This document shows positions 23,099 through 31,220 of a stretch of DNA of 64,000 bases, in pieces; position 1 is the stretch's first letter, and every line of letters starts with the position of its first letter. Made by a program: the position numbers and the translations under genes. Source of the stretch: Sphingopyxis jiangsuensis (GTDB lineage Bacteria; Pseudomonadota; Alphaproteobacteria; Sphingomonadales; Sphingomonadaceae); assembly GCF_016734905.1 (NCBI RefSeq), contig NZ_JAERPO010000002.1, positions 248,001-312,000 on the forward strand, read 5' to 3'. The notes below the pieces were generated by a model. The model was not told the origin of the DNA. It saw only the letters and a program-made list of their open reading frames with translations, and made no database searches.

Positions 23099-24689
23099 AT
23101 GGCGCGGCGGTATCGCTTCCGGGAAAGGCATCGCTCGCGATGACGCGGATCGTTGCGCTGTCGCCCTGGGGGATCACCGAACGGCCGAACCGGACATAGC
23201 GCGCCGTCGGCATGGTCAGGTCATTGTCATAGCGCGCCGCCGCTGCATTCGCGTCATATCCCATCCAGCCGAGCGTCGCGGGAAAGATCTGGCTCGCCGA
23301 CCGCCCGCCGCGCGGGTCTGCGACCGCGTAGCGCGCGGCAAGCGCGTCGGGCAAAAAGGCGATCAGCGGCACGCGAAACTCGTCGGCAACCGGCGCGCGG
23401 CTGCAATGCGGCAACGCGCCCTCGCGCAGATTCTGCCCGTGATCGGACGTATAGACAATCGCCACGCGTTCCCGGTCGACGCCATCCAGCAGCCGCGCGA
23501 AGAAGTCGCGTTTCGACCAGCGCAGCGCCGTCGCATATTGTTCGGTCAGCGGCGCATCGGCGGGCAGCGCACCCGCCGGATAATGATCGCGATACTGGAA
23601 ATGTACGCCGCGCAGCACTGCGAGCGTAAAGCTCCGCCCTTCCCCGCGCATCCGATGGTTCAACGCGTCGGCAATCGCGCGATCGGTGTCGATCCCCGCC
23701 GCCATCGCGCGATTATCTTCGATCAGCGCCAGCTCGGGCGCGAGCAGCAGATTCTGCGGCGCGCCGCTCGTCTGCCCGTCGATCAACGCGGTGCGATAGC
23801 CCGCACCGCGCGCATAGCCCCAGATCGACGGCGTGCGCCGCAGGTCGGTGTCGGCATCGACGCGGCGAACATCGACGCCCGACCGCAGCGCGACCTGCGC
23901 GGGTGCGCTGCAATGCCCCACCGCTGCAGCGACACCGAAATCGACGTGGCGAACGTCCTTCAGCTGCGGCGAAATCAGGCGTGCGAATGGTTCGGCCGCG
24001 ACGCTTTCGTCGACCAGCCAGATAATATGGTCGGGCCGCGGCTGTGCCGCATCGAGCGCAATATCGGGCGCGGCGCGCGCGGGCGGCGGCGGCGCGGTCG
24101 CAAGATCCCATGCCAGGCCATAGATGTTCCGCTCGGCCCCCTCGGGCCACAGCGGCGCCGTGCGGTAAATCAGGCTGGGCGCCACGAGCAGCGCGGCGGC
24201 GGCAAGGGCGTTCCGCCTCGTCCAGCGCGGCGCGCTCGTCCGCCGCATCGCGATCCTCGCTCCCGCGAACAGCGCCACGGCGAGTGCCGCCTGCATCGCC
24301 GACCCCGCGATCTGTGCGCCAAAGGCGCCGAGCGCGGCGCCTGCCTGCCGCGCCTCGGCGAACATCCACGCCAGGATAGCTCCGTCGACGGGCTCGGGCA
24401 CCAGGTCGCTATAACCGATGTTGACCAGGATGGACGCGCCCGCCAGCGTCAGTACCGCCGCCGCCCATCGCCGCGGCATCAGCCACAGCGCGGCGAACAG
24501 CGCGGCCGCCTGCCCTGCCTGAAAGGAAAAGGCAGTCGCGGCGCTCCGCCAATCACCGACCGCGAGCCGATAGGCAACGTCGTGCGTCAGCTGATGGCGG
24601 TTTGCGATTCCATATCCGGCCGCGAACAGCAGCAGCGCCACCATTGTGCGCGCCAGCATCGCGCTTTTTCTGTTCGTCGCCCTGGTCAT
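23097..24689 (-). CDS. sulfatase-fold membrane transferase (phosphoethanolamine transferase-like)
   Basis: A 530-residue protein with several N-terminal hydrophobic helices (about 12-30, 52-70, 76-95, 118-145) and a large extracytoplasmic alkaline-phosphatase-fold domain. The metal and nucleophile regions are IIWLVDESV, VGHCSAPAQVALRSG (the nucleophile position is a Ser or Thr in EptA/MCR-type enzymes) and VYTSDHGQNLREGALPH. Such proteins decorate lipid A or other envelope glycans with phosphoethanolamine, or act on related substrates. The usual EptA motifs are only partly kept, so the substrate is open. The start is the ATG at 24689. Confidence 0.83.
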   Translation of the reverse strand: MTRATNRKSAMLARTMVALLLFAAGYGIANRHQLTHDVAYRLAVGDWRSAATAFSFQAGQAAALFAALWLMPRRWAAAVLTLAGASILVNIGYSDLVPEPVDGAILAWMFAEARQAGAALGAFGAQIAGSAMQAALAVALFAGARIAMRRTSAPRWTRRNALAAAALLVAPSLIYRTAPLWPEGAERNIYGLAWDLATAPPPPARAAPDIALDAAQPRPDHIIWLVDESVAAEPFARLISPQLKDVRHVDFGVAAAVGHCSAPAQVALRSGVDVRRVDADTDLRRTPSIWGYARGAGYRTALIDGQTSGAPQNLLLAPELALIEDNRAMAAGIDTDRAIADALNHRMRGEGRSFTLAVLRGVHFQYRDHYPAGALPADAPLTEQYATALRWSKRDFFARLLDGVDRERVAIVYTSDHGQNLREGALPHCSRAPVADEFRVPLIAFLPDALAARYAVADPRGGRSASQIFPATLGWMGYDANAAAARYDNDLTMPTARYVRFGRSVIPQGDSATIRVIASDAFPGSDTAAP

Positions 24690-24756
24690 CGCGCCTGCTT
24701 AACGGCATCGCGTTGAAAAAAGCCGAACGTCTCGACTGCATCGCCGGGGGCACCGC

Positions 24757-24795
24757 AAAAGAAAATGGCCCGTCCGGGAGCGTCGGGGACGGGCC
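24757..24795 (-). terminator. intrinsic terminator of the DUF2171 gene
   Basis: On the minus strand GGCCCGTCC pairs with GGACGGGCC around an 11-base loop and is followed by ATTTTCTTTT. It lies 67 bases after the stop of the DUF2171 gene. Confidence 0.75.
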
Positions 24796-24861
24796 AGTTT
24801 CAGTGCCGGGGCGCCGGATTGCGCCGCGCGGCCCTCTGTTTATCCGGGGGTCAGGGGCCGG

Positions 24862-25101
24862 TTATTCGGCCTCTTCGAACAGGTCGACGGCGTTCGCCGC
24901 ATTCGCCGACAGCCGCACCGTGTCGCCTTCGACCGCCGCGACGAGACCGGCGGGCAGATAATGATGCTTGCCGTCGCCGCTGTCGGCCTTGGTCAGCTTG
25001 ATGCGTTCGCCGTCGAGGTGATCGACGGTGCCGACATGGACGCCGTCGGCGCCGATGACGGTCATATGTTCCTTGATCGCGCTATGGTCGTGCTCGGTCA
25101 T
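24862..25101 (-). CDS. DUF2171 domain protein
   Basis: A 79-residue cytoplasmic protein of the DUF2171 family, with the typical pattern IKEHMTVIGADGVHVGTVDH, an ERIKLTKADSGDGKHHYLPA segment and VEGDTVRLSANA. The fold resembles a PRC-barrel. The family often appears with stress or general-response genes, but no activity is known. AGGAGGCACAAG precedes the ATG at 25101. It ends 67 bases before a good terminator and so is probably a single-gene unit. Confidence 0.85.
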   Translation of the reverse strand: MTEHDHSAIKEHMTVIGADGVHVGTVDHLDGERIKLTKADSGDGKHHYLPAGLVAAVEGDTVRLSANAANAVDLFEEAE

Positions 25102-25247
25102 CTTGTGCCTCCTATTCGTCCCGGCGGTCGGGGACGCACCGGGACTACGCGCGAAGGTCGCTCTGGGGTCCATGGAAGCCGACGAAATGTGGCACATGCG
25201 CGCCGGGAACCGCAGCGCGTCAGGGAGCGTCGCGGCGCGCAACGGCA

Positions 25248-25535
25248 TCAGTCAACGCCGCCGGGCCCCAATTCGCCCTCCTCGTCGTCGTCGCTCCGCT
25301 CGCCGCGATAGGCATCGGTGTCGATGCGGCCCGAATGCGTCATTTGCCGCATATGATCGACCAGATCCTGTGCATCGTCGGTGGGCTTCTCAACCGGCGT
25401 CTTGTCGCTGTCGCCGAGCGGGCGCGCGCGGCGTGCCTCATCGGCGACCGTTTGCGCCTGGCTGTCGGCGTCCTGCTGCTCGCGGTTGACGGCCTCGGGG
25501 GCCAAAGGCCTTTGATTTTCGGGTTGCTTGCTCAT
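25248..25535 (-). CDS. acidic hydrophilic hypothetical protein
   Basis: A 95-residue polar protein without hydrophobic segments, rich in Asp, Glu, Gln and Arg. It contains KPTDDAQDLVDHMRQMTHSG and a very acidic end (RSDDDEEGELGPGG). It is likely disordered and soluble. GGAG lies upstream of the ATG at 25535. I recognise no family. The position between DUF2171 and a DsbA-like gene gives no clue. Confidence 0.6.
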   Translation of the reverse strand: MSKQPENQRPLAPEAVNREQQDADSQAQTVADEARRARPLGDSDKTPVEKPTDDAQDLVDHMRQMTHSGRIDTDAYRGERSDDDEEGELGPGGVD

Positions 25536-25615
25536 CCATCGCTCCGTCGTCATGCGGCTCGCCGTTTGCGAGCGGGACAATGGCGATGGAACGCATGGCG
25601 ATTGGCGGCAGTTCC

Positions 25616-26308
25616 TCAGCGGGCGGCCGCGAGCACCCTATTCTCGATAACGCGGATAAAGACCTCGGGGTCCTGCGCGCCCGGGACCATCATCCGCCCG
25701 TCCAGGATAAAGGCCGGGACGCCGGTGACATTCCGGTCGGCCCAATAAGCTTCCTCGACGCGGACCATCTCGGCATAATCGTCGCTGGTCAGGATCGCCG
25801 CGGCGCGTACACGGTCGAGTCCGACCGACGCCGCGACATCGGCGAGCACCGCATGGTCGCTGACATCGCGATTGTCGGTGAAATGCGCGCGGAACAGCGC
25901 CAGTTTCAGCGCGGTCTGGACGCCCGTCGCCTCCACCTGCTCCGCCTCCTCGAGCGCGCCCGCCCAGGTCAGTAGGCGGTGGGCGTCAAAGCTGTTGCGC
26001 ATGCGAAAGCCCGGACCGCGGTTAAAGACGAAACCCAGTTCGGCGGCAATCGCAGCCAAACGGGCGCTGTTTGCCCGGCTTTGTTCCGCACTAATCCCAT
26101 ATTTCCGAACCACATGCTCCCCGGCATCCTCGCCTTCGGGCGGCATATCGGGATTGAGTTCGAACGGATGCCACTGGACCCGGAAATCGATCCGGCCCGA
26201 AAAATGCGCCATCACCTGTTCGAATTTCAGCCAGCCGATGATGCACCAAGGGCACATGACATCGGAGACGATATCGATCGAAAGGCGCGGATTGCGTGCG
26301 TCGGCCAC
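25616..26308 (-). CDS. DsbA family oxidoreductase (FrnE-like)
   Basis: A 230-residue thioredoxin-fold protein of the DsbA/2-hydroxychromene-2-carboxylate isomerase superfamily, FrnE branch. The active site is CPWC at residues 19-22 (SDVMCPWCIIGW); an inserted helical domain follows, and the cis-Pro loop is NVTGVPAFIL near 205. There is no signal peptide, so it is cytoplasmic, as other FrnE-like proteins, and probably a thiol-disulfide oxidoreductase or isomerase. The gene lies between small hypothetical genes with no operon partner of known function. Confidence 0.9.
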   Translation of the reverse strand: MADARNPRLSIDIVSDVMCPWCIIGWLKFEQVMAHFSGRIDFRVQWHPFELNPDMPPEGEDAGEHVVRKYGISAEQSRANSARLAAIAAELGFVFNRGPGFRMRNSFDAHRLLTWAGALEEAEQVEATGVQTALKLALFRAHFTDNRDVSDHAVLADVAASVGLDRVRAAAILTSDDYAEMVRVEEAYWADRNVTGVPAFILDGRMMVPGAQDPEVFIRVIENRVLAAAR

Positions 26309-26350
26309 GCTTCATCCTCTCTTCTGAAGGCCGCCGCGACGCCGTGCGCA

Positions 26351-26485
26351 TCAGGGCGAGCGTCGATCCTTCCCCGACCGCCGATCGGCCTTACGACGTT
26401 CAGCGTCGCTTTGGTCGGGATCGTCGGTTACACGCCTTTCCTCGGTGCGGCGGTCCTTATTGTTCCGCTTGTCGTCGGCTGCCAT
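26351..26485 (-). CDS. 44-residue highly charged protein
   Basis: A gene of 44 codons read toward the DsbA-like gene, with the strong site GGAGGAAGCTT directly before the ATG. The product is almost wholly charged: Asp, Arg, Lys, Glu, with repeated short Asp-Arg-Arg patterns (KDRRTEERRV, ERRKADRRSGKDRRS). It is probably disordered and nucleic-acid- or membrane-binding by charge. Similar short RR-rich proteins occur in sphingomonads, but I cannot name a family. An AT-rich stretch (26500-26560) lies upstream and may hold its promoter. Confidence 0.6.
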   Translation of the reverse strand: MAADDKRNNKDRRTEERRVTDDPDQSDAERRKADRRSGKDRRSP

Positions 26486-26547
26486 AAGCTTCCTCCATGA
26501 ATACAGGAAACGAAGCGACCTCTTTTTTGTATTAACTCATATAATCC

Positions 26548-26590
26548 GGAATAAAACAAGCCTGCTTACTTCACGGATAACAAGGCTTGT
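26548..26590 (-). terminator. possible terminator after the DUF4345-like gene
   Basis: On the minus strand ACAAGCCT and AGGCTTGT pair (8 bases) around a 19-base loop and are followed by TTTATT. It overlaps the stop of the membrane protein gene upstream by one base. Confidence 0.5.
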
Positions 26591-27015
26591 CACGCTGCCC
26601 CGGTGCCTTCGGTTCCGACCGCGTCGGGCGCGTCCGGCCGTGAGAGCAGCCACCAACTTGCGGTCATCAAGGCCACCGACAGCGCCTCGACAATCATCGC
26701 CTGCACGATGCCGCTGTTGATCGCGTCCCCCATCCCTGCCCCCAGCAAGCGCCCGATCAACGCCGTTCCGTAAAGCGCTGCGGGGACGAGCAGCGCCCGC
26801 GTCCATCCCGGAATCAATGCGCCGATCGCTGCACTCCCCGCCGAAACCAGAAAAAAGGCCGACAGGTCGGCACGGATCGTATTCGCTGCAAACCCGTCGA
26901 CAATGATCGAAAAGGTATCGGTGTAGGACGCCGGGCTTAGGACCCCCTGCACGCCGACAATGGCAAAGAACAGCGCCCATAGCAGAACGGCGCCGCGCAA
27001 AACCCAATGAACCAT
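26590..27015 (-). CDS. four-TM membrane protein (DUF4345-like)
   Basis: A 141-residue inner-membrane protein with about four hydrophobic helices (about 5-25, 48-68, 75-95, 108-128). The pattern NTIRADLSAFFLVSAGSAAIG (split as NTIRADLSAFF and SAAIGAL) is typical of DUF4345-type proteins. No catalytic residues are seen. GGGAG precedes the ATG at 27015. It lies 51 bases downstream of mnmA, same strand, so it could be cotranscribed; the function is unknown. Confidence 0.72.
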   Translation of the reverse strand: MVHWVLRGAVLLWALFFAIVGVQGVLSPASYTDTFSIIVDGFAANTIRADLSAFFLVSAGSAAIGALIPGWTRALLVPAALYGTALIGRLLGAGMGDAINSGIVQAMIVEALSVALMTASWWLLSRPDAPDAVGTEGTGAA

Positions 27016-27066
27016 GGCATTTCTCCCTCGGCGGAAAGGCTGGGCCAACGCCGGGAAAAATACAAT

Positions 27067-28200
27067 CTATTCTGCAGAGAAGGTCGCGTCGATCCAACCG
27101 CCGCCGAGCACACGCGTTTCGTTGTCGGCGGAATAGAATACGGCCGCCTGTCCCGGAGCCACGCCATATTCGGGCGCCGCAAAGAGCAGCCGGTCGCCTT
27201 CGACGCGTGCGGGAACGGGCTTGGCCATGCTCCGTACCTTGGCAAGCAGCGGCCGCCCCTCGACACGCGCAAGCCAGTTGGCCTCGACGATTCGCGCGCC
27301 CGAAACCGCAAGCGCGCGCCGCGGGCCGACGACGACCTGCTTGGTCGCGGCGTCGAGCCGTACCACGTAGAGCGGCTCGGCCTGCCCGCCGACCTCGATG
27401 CCGCGGCGCTGGCCAACCGTATAGTGGATCAGCCCCTTGTGCGTGCCCAGCGGCGTTCCGTCGACGTGGACGATTTCGCCCTGATCGTCGGCATCGGGGC
27501 GGAGCTTGCGGACGAGCGAAGCATAGTCGCCATCTGGAACGAAGCAGATGTCCTGACTGTCGGGCTTGGCCGCGACGCCTAAACCCAGGTCGCGGGCAAT
27601 TTCGCGAACCACCGATTTTTCGAGGCCGCCCAGGGGAAAGCGCAGGAAATCGAGTTGTTCCTGCGTGGTCGCGAACAGGAAATAGCTCTGGTCGCGCGCC
27701 GGATCGATGGCACGGTGGAGTTCGGCACCCTCTGGCCCCATCACGCGCCGGACATAATGACCGGTCGCGAGGCAATCGGCGCCAAGCTCGCGGGCCAGCT
27801 GGAACAGATCGGTGAATTTCACGCCCATGTTGCAACGCACGCAAGGGATCGGCGTGCGTCCGGCGAGATATTCGTCGGCGAACTGGTCGATCACCGTGTC
27901 GCGAAACCGGCTTTCGTGATCGTATACATGATGGACGAAGCCCAATCGGTCGGCGACCGCACGCGCATCGCGGATATCCTGCCCGGCGCAGCAGGCCCCG
28001 ACGCGCTTCGCTTTGGCGCCGTGGTCGTATAACTGCAGCGTCACGCCGATCACTTCCGCGCCCGATCGCGCGGCGAGCGCCGCCACGACGCTCGAATCGA
28101 CGCCGCCCGACATTGCAACGACGACTCGCCGATCCTTCAAGGGTTCAGCCAGTTGAAAGTCGGCGCCGGCAAGGCCGGCAGGGGAAAGCAATGTCGCCAT
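27067..28200 (-). CDS. mnmA: tRNA 2-thiouridine(34) synthase
   Basis: A 377-residue enzyme that thiolates U34 in the anticodon of Lys, Glu and Gln tRNAs, using sulfur relayed from IscS. It has the PP-loop SGGVDSS for [13 protein letters not shown] with the first catalytic Cys, and [12 protein letters not shown] with the persulfide Cys. The C-terminal beta barrel is present ([25 protein letters not shown]). I use the ATG at 28200; an ATG four codons earlier is equally open, and neither has a strong ribosome site. The length is normal for the family. Confidence 0.95.
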   Translation of the reverse strand: MATLLSPAGLAGADFQLAEPLKDRRVVVAMSGGVDSSVVAALAARSGAEVIGVTLQLYDHGAKAKRVGACCAGQDIRDARAVADRLGFVHHVYDHESRFRDTVIDQFADEYLAGRTPIPCVRCNMGVKFTDLFQLARELGADCLATGHYVRRVMGPEGAELHRAIDPARDQSYFLFATTQEQLDFLRFPLGGLEKSVVREIARDLGLGVAAKPDSQDICFVPDGDYASLVRKLRPDADDQGEIVHVDGTPLGTHKGLIHYTVGQRRGIEVGGQAEPLYVVRLDAATKQVVVGPRRALAVSGARIVEANWLARVEGRPLLAKVRSMAKPVPARVEGDRLLFAAPEYGVAPGQAAVFYSADNETRVLGGGWIDATFSAE

Positions 28201-28274
28201 GGCCCGCGGCATCTAGGGATTGGCGCATCGAAATGCCAGCTTTTCCGCGACTGGTGTCAAAATGTTGACGGCGG

Positions 28275-28289
28275 TTAAGCAACGCTAAC
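28275..28289. promoter_or_regulatory. possible CtrA-type half-sites upstream of the sciP unit
   Basis: TTAA-GCAACGC-TAAC resembles TTAA-N7-TTAAC with a mismatch in the second half. It lies 56 bases before the first gene of the sciP unit. In Caulobacter, sciP is expressed under CtrA, so a CtrA site would make sense here. The pattern is imperfect. Confidence 0.3.
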
Positions 28290-28344
28290 AACGCATGAAA
28301 CGGGCATTTACGGGACCTTAGGCGCTTTGCCCTAGACCGACGGA

Positions 28345-28743
28345 ATGAACGCGAGTCCCTCGAAATTTCCCCGCCTCGAAGATGGCATCAGCGTGCCGGA
28401 GCCGGGCTTCGACATTCTGCTCGCGGTGTCGAACGCGCGGCAGGCGTCTTTGCCGACGGTGCAATTGCTGAAAGTGCAGGCGATGCATACGGCACGTCGA
28501 GAACGAACCCGCGCACTAACCCACATACTCTGTCGGCGCACCGATCGCGCAGCTACCGGACGCGGCGCGAAGGACCTTGCTCGGCTCGTCCGCTTTCTCG
28601 AACTGCCAGACGAAGAAAAGCGCATTCCCGAAACTATGAACGGCCTGTTTACCAGAGGGTTTCAGGCGATGTTGAGCCCCTTTGGATTACCGACAACGAC
28701 GTCGGTCACACCGATCCCCCCCGACGTCGAAACGATGGAATGA
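28345..28743 (+). CDS. hypothetical protein cotranscribed with sciP
   Basis: A 132-residue soluble protein that I do not recognise. It has a central helical region containing VSNARQASLPTVQLLKVQAM and ARRERTRALTHILC, then LARLVRFLELPDEEKRIPE. No signal peptide or TM segment. Its stop codon overlaps the sciP start (ATGGAATGA region, four bases), so the two are translationally coupled. That points to a role in the CtrA cell-cycle circuit or in its motility targets, but this rests on position alone. The ribosome site is weak. Confidence 0.65.
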   Translation: MNASPSKFPRLEDGISVPEPGFDILLAVSNARQASLPTVQLLKVQAMHTARRERTRALTHILCRRTDRAATGRGAKDLARLVRFLELPDEEKRIPETMNGLFTRGFQAMLSPFGLPTTTSVTPIPPDVETME

Positions 28744-29045
28744 ACATGATTGAGAATCAAAAGATCCGGCCCGCCCAGGTCATTGGTCCGCTCGGCGAAC
28801 CGCTCACGCTGGATTCGCTGCCGCCGCCGAACACGACGCGATGGGTTGTGCGCCGCAAGGCCGAAGTCGTCGCTGCCGTGAATGGCGGGCTGTTGACGGT
28901 CGACGAGGCGTGCGAACGCTATGGCCTCACCCTCGAGGAGTTCGCAGGTTGGCAGAGGTCGATCGATCGCAGCGGCATGCCCGGCCTGCGCGTGACGCGA
29001 ATTCAACATTATCGCGACCTTTACGAGCGCCAGCAGCGCTTCTGA
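28740..29045 (+). CDS. sciP: CtrA inhibitor SciP (DUF1153)
   Basis: A 101-residue DUF1153 protein. Family signatures are PLGEPLTLDSLPPPNTTRWV (residues about 17-36), VRRKAEVVAAVNGGLLTVDE and GLRVTRIQHYRDLY, a helix-turn-helix DNA-binding core. In Caulobacter SciP binds and restrains CtrA-activated promoters in G1. The gene overlaps the upstream hypothetical by four bases and is followed by a strong terminator at 29073-29098. Its presence supports the alphaproteobacterial assignment. The start is ATG at 28740; a second ATG lies two codons on. Confidence 0.92.
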   Translation: MNMIENQKIRPAQVIGPLGEPLTLDSLPPPNTTRWVVRRKAEVVAAVNGGLLTVDEACERYGLTLEEFAGWQRSIDRSGMPGLRVTRIQHYRDLYERQQRF

Positions 29046-29072
29046 CTGAGTTCGCGAACAATGGGTTCGAGA

Positions 29073-29098
29073 GAGGGCGCTTCGGCGCCCTCTTTTTT
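29073..29098 (+). terminator. intrinsic terminator after sciP
   Basis: GAGGGCGC and GCGCCCTC pair around the stable tetraloop TTCG and are followed by six T. A strong rho-independent terminator. Confidence 0.9.
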
Positions 29099-29214
29099 GA
29101 ATCTTGGACATGCACAATTAAAAACACGCGCGTTCCAAGCGACATACCACTTTTCTTGCAACCAGCCGCCTCCCCCGGCGTTTAGGTCCGGAGTAAGCAA
29201 GGGAGACACTCATA

Positions 29215-29484
29215 ATGCGCAAGTTTGCTATCACTCTCACGGCCGCATCGGCGTTCGCGCTCGGTGCGTGCCAAAGCCCCGAAGCCGACCGTGTTGAAGA
29301 TCAGGCGGAGGCCCAGGCCGAAGCCATCGACGATCAGGCCGATGCAATGCCCGAAGGCCCGGCCAAGGAAGCGATGGAAGAGAAAGCCGATCGCGTCGAG
29401 GAAATGGGCGAAGAAAAGGCCAATGCCATGGACGACAATGGCGAAATCGCCCCGTCCGAAAGCGGCGTTGGCGACACACAATAG
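29215..29484 (+). CDS. acidic alpha-helical lipoprotein
   Basis: An 89-residue lipoprotein: the signal peptide ends in the lipobox LGAC (Cys19), and the mature part is a long amphipathic helix with a repeating Glu/Ala/Asp pattern (ADRVEDQAEAQAEAIDDQAD, EEKADRVEEMGEEKANAM). It is likely an outer- or inner-membrane anchored helical spacer; the character resembles Lpp-like and entericidin-like proteins. AAGGGAGA precedes the ATG. A hairpin follows the stop. Confidence 0.78.
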   Translation: MRKFAITLTAASAFALGACQSPEADRVEDQAEAQAEAIDDQADAMPEGPAKEAMEEKADRVEEMGEEKANAMDDNGEIAPSESGVGDTQ

Positions 29485-29511
29485 GGCTGCCTTCCCTAAA
29501 GGGCAGGGTGA

Positions 29512-29543
29512 AGGGCGCCGGGACATTGTCGCGGCGCCCTTTG
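29512..29543 (+). terminator. hairpin terminator after the lipoprotein gene
   Basis: AGGGCGCCG pairs with CGGCGCCCT around an 11-base loop and is followed by TTGTCG, so only a short T tract is present. It lies 28 bases after the stop. Confidence 0.55.
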
Positions 29544-29717
29544 TCGTGGGCGCAATGAGCGAAATGCCCATCTGTGACAGCGATCACAGTGCGGTCATGA
29601 CGTCACCGTTATTCAGGATGGCGAGGACAGGGAGCATTCGGAAACGAACCTTTGGACTCACCTTCCCGCCGCCGTCAGCGACCCACGGCGGCGGGAGGGA
29701 CCGATCGCTATCGATCG

Positions 29718-30332
29718 TCACAAGGCCGCGAGTGCCGCAAAGACGTCCTCTACCCCGCCCGCGCCAGGGTCGCTGCGAAGCGACGCCAGCCCGCTCGCGA
29801 CATCGAGCCGATATTCGGCGACGCCTGCCGATTCGCTTTTCCATGTCGCGCCGAGCGATTTGACGAGGCGCCGCGCCGCATCATTTTCCGAAAGCATATG
29901 GACGTCGAGCGAAACAAGGTCCTCGGCAAGACATTGGATCAATAGCGCAGCCGTCAGCATCCGGGCGACGCCCTTGCCGTGAAACGCATCGACGACCGCA
30001 ACCGAAAATTCGCCGTCGCACGCACCATCGGCGTGGCGCACCGCGTGGACTGCGCCGATCGCCGGCCAATCGTCACAATCGACGCAGATTGCGCCCCAGC
30101 CGATATGATCGTGCCCGTCGACCGCCGCGAGACGCCGGGTGACGGCACTCGGCAGTTCGGGGGTCGGGGTGAAGAAACGAAGGTAGCGCGACTGCGCCGA
30201 AAGTTCGGCGATCGCGGCGCGGATGCGCGGTTCGTCGGCGGGCGTGATGCAGCGCAGCTGGACGCGCGTGCCGTCGTTGAGCGCGCTGTCGATCCTGATA
30301 TCGCACATCCGCGTTGCCGTGGTGCCGGTCAT
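29718..30332 (-). CDS. GNAT family N-acetyltransferase
   Basis: A 204-residue acetyltransferase-fold protein. The first part has a VQLRCITPADEPRIRAAIAE start typical of the acetyl-CoA binding half, and EFSVAVVDAFHGKGVARMLT (with GKGVAR as the acetyl-CoA loop) lies near residue 115. An LFRFFTP-type segment (SRYLRFFTPTPELP) recalls GNAT domains fused to or resembling protein acetyltransferases of the Pat type, but no cyclic nucleotide domain is present. Substrate unknown. An internal ATG at codon 9 is an alternative start. Confidence 0.85.
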   Translation of the reverse strand: MTGTTATRMCDIRIDSALNDGTRVQLRCITPADEPRIRAAIAELSAQSRYLRFFTPTPELPSAVTRRLAAVDGHDHIGWGAICVDCDDWPAIGAVHAVRHADGACDGEFSVAVVDAFHGKGVARMLTAALLIQCLAEDLVSLDVHMLSENDAARRLVKSLGATWKSESAGVAEYRLDVASGLASLRSDPGAGGVEDVFAALAAL

Positions 30333-30408
30333 GTCATCCCCGTCGGTCGATGGGCGGCCGACGCAACGCTATCGCGCCGCCCGCCCAATGACAATCCGGA
30401 GCGCCGGA

Positions 30409-31122
30409 TCAGTCGTCGAGCGCGCTGTTCGCGGGGTCCCAGAAGACCGCGAGCGTAACGCCGGCGATCGTCAGCGTGCGGGCAAGGCCCGGATCGGTGC
30501 CTTGCGGGATGAAGAGGCGCGCCTTGCCGTTGAGTTCGACCGCTCCGACCGCGCGGCCGTCCTGCTCGAAGACATAACCGATGGGGCTCGCGACCGCGAG
30601 GCCCGACCCTTCGATCTTGTGGACCGAGCGCATCTGAACGATCTCGCCGCCGAGCGCGATCTCGCCGCGCCGCTCTTCGCGGCTCAGCGCCCCGCCGAGG
30701 CCGCGATTGACCTCCTGCAGTTCGAAGCGCGCCGGGAAGGGATGGCCGGCGGAAAGGAATTCGCAGCGGAAGGCCATTTTCTTCGGCTTGAACTCGATGA
30801 TCCCTAGGTCGATCTCGCGCTCGCGCATCCGGCAGCGCGCGTCGATATAGTCGCTGATCTCGGGCCCTTCGATCGTGTAGGCGACATGGCCGTAATTCTT
30901 CACAAAGGCGTCGAAGATCGCGAGGCGTTCCTCGGAGCGTTCGAAGCCGCCGCGATAGTCGCCGACGGTGAAGCGCCCGTGGCGGCCGCCGCCGATGCCG
31001 TTGATCGTCATCGACGCCGCGTCGGCCGCAAGCCCCGCGGGCAAGCGCATCTCGGCGGGTTTGATGGACGCGCAGCCTGCGAGCAGCGCGAAGGATGAAA
31101 GGAGGAGAGCTTTTCTTATCAT
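30409..31122 (-). CDS. putative lipoprotein
   Basis: A 237-residue lipoprotein: lipobox LAGC with Cys17 after a short hydrophobic signal. The mature domain is beta-rich with segments such as GRHGRFTVGDYRGGFERSEE, VAYTIEGPEISDYIDARCRM and FPARFELQEVNRGL. I recognise no named family. It lies downstream of lepA's gene on the same strand side but 98 bases from it, with no terminator visible. Localisation is probably outer membrane, periplasmic face. Confidence 0.7.
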   Translation of the reverse strand: MIRKALLLSSFALLAGCASIKPAEMRLPAGLAADAASMTINGIGGGRHGRFTVGDYRGGFERSEERLAIFDAFVKNYGHVAYTIEGPEISDYIDARCRMREREIDLGIIEFKPKKMAFRCEFLSAGHPFPARFELQEVNRGLGGALSREERRGEIALGGEIVQMRSVHKIEGSGLAVASPIGYVFEQDGRAVGAVELNGKARLFIPQGTDPGLARTLTIAGVTLAVFWDPANSALDD

Positions 31123-31220
31123 TGGTCGTCCCTGGTATGTTTATTGGTGACGACGCGCTCTTCTGCTTTCTCTTCCGAACCGAAGCTGAACGACAATTGC
31201 GGTGATTGTTAATCCGGCAA

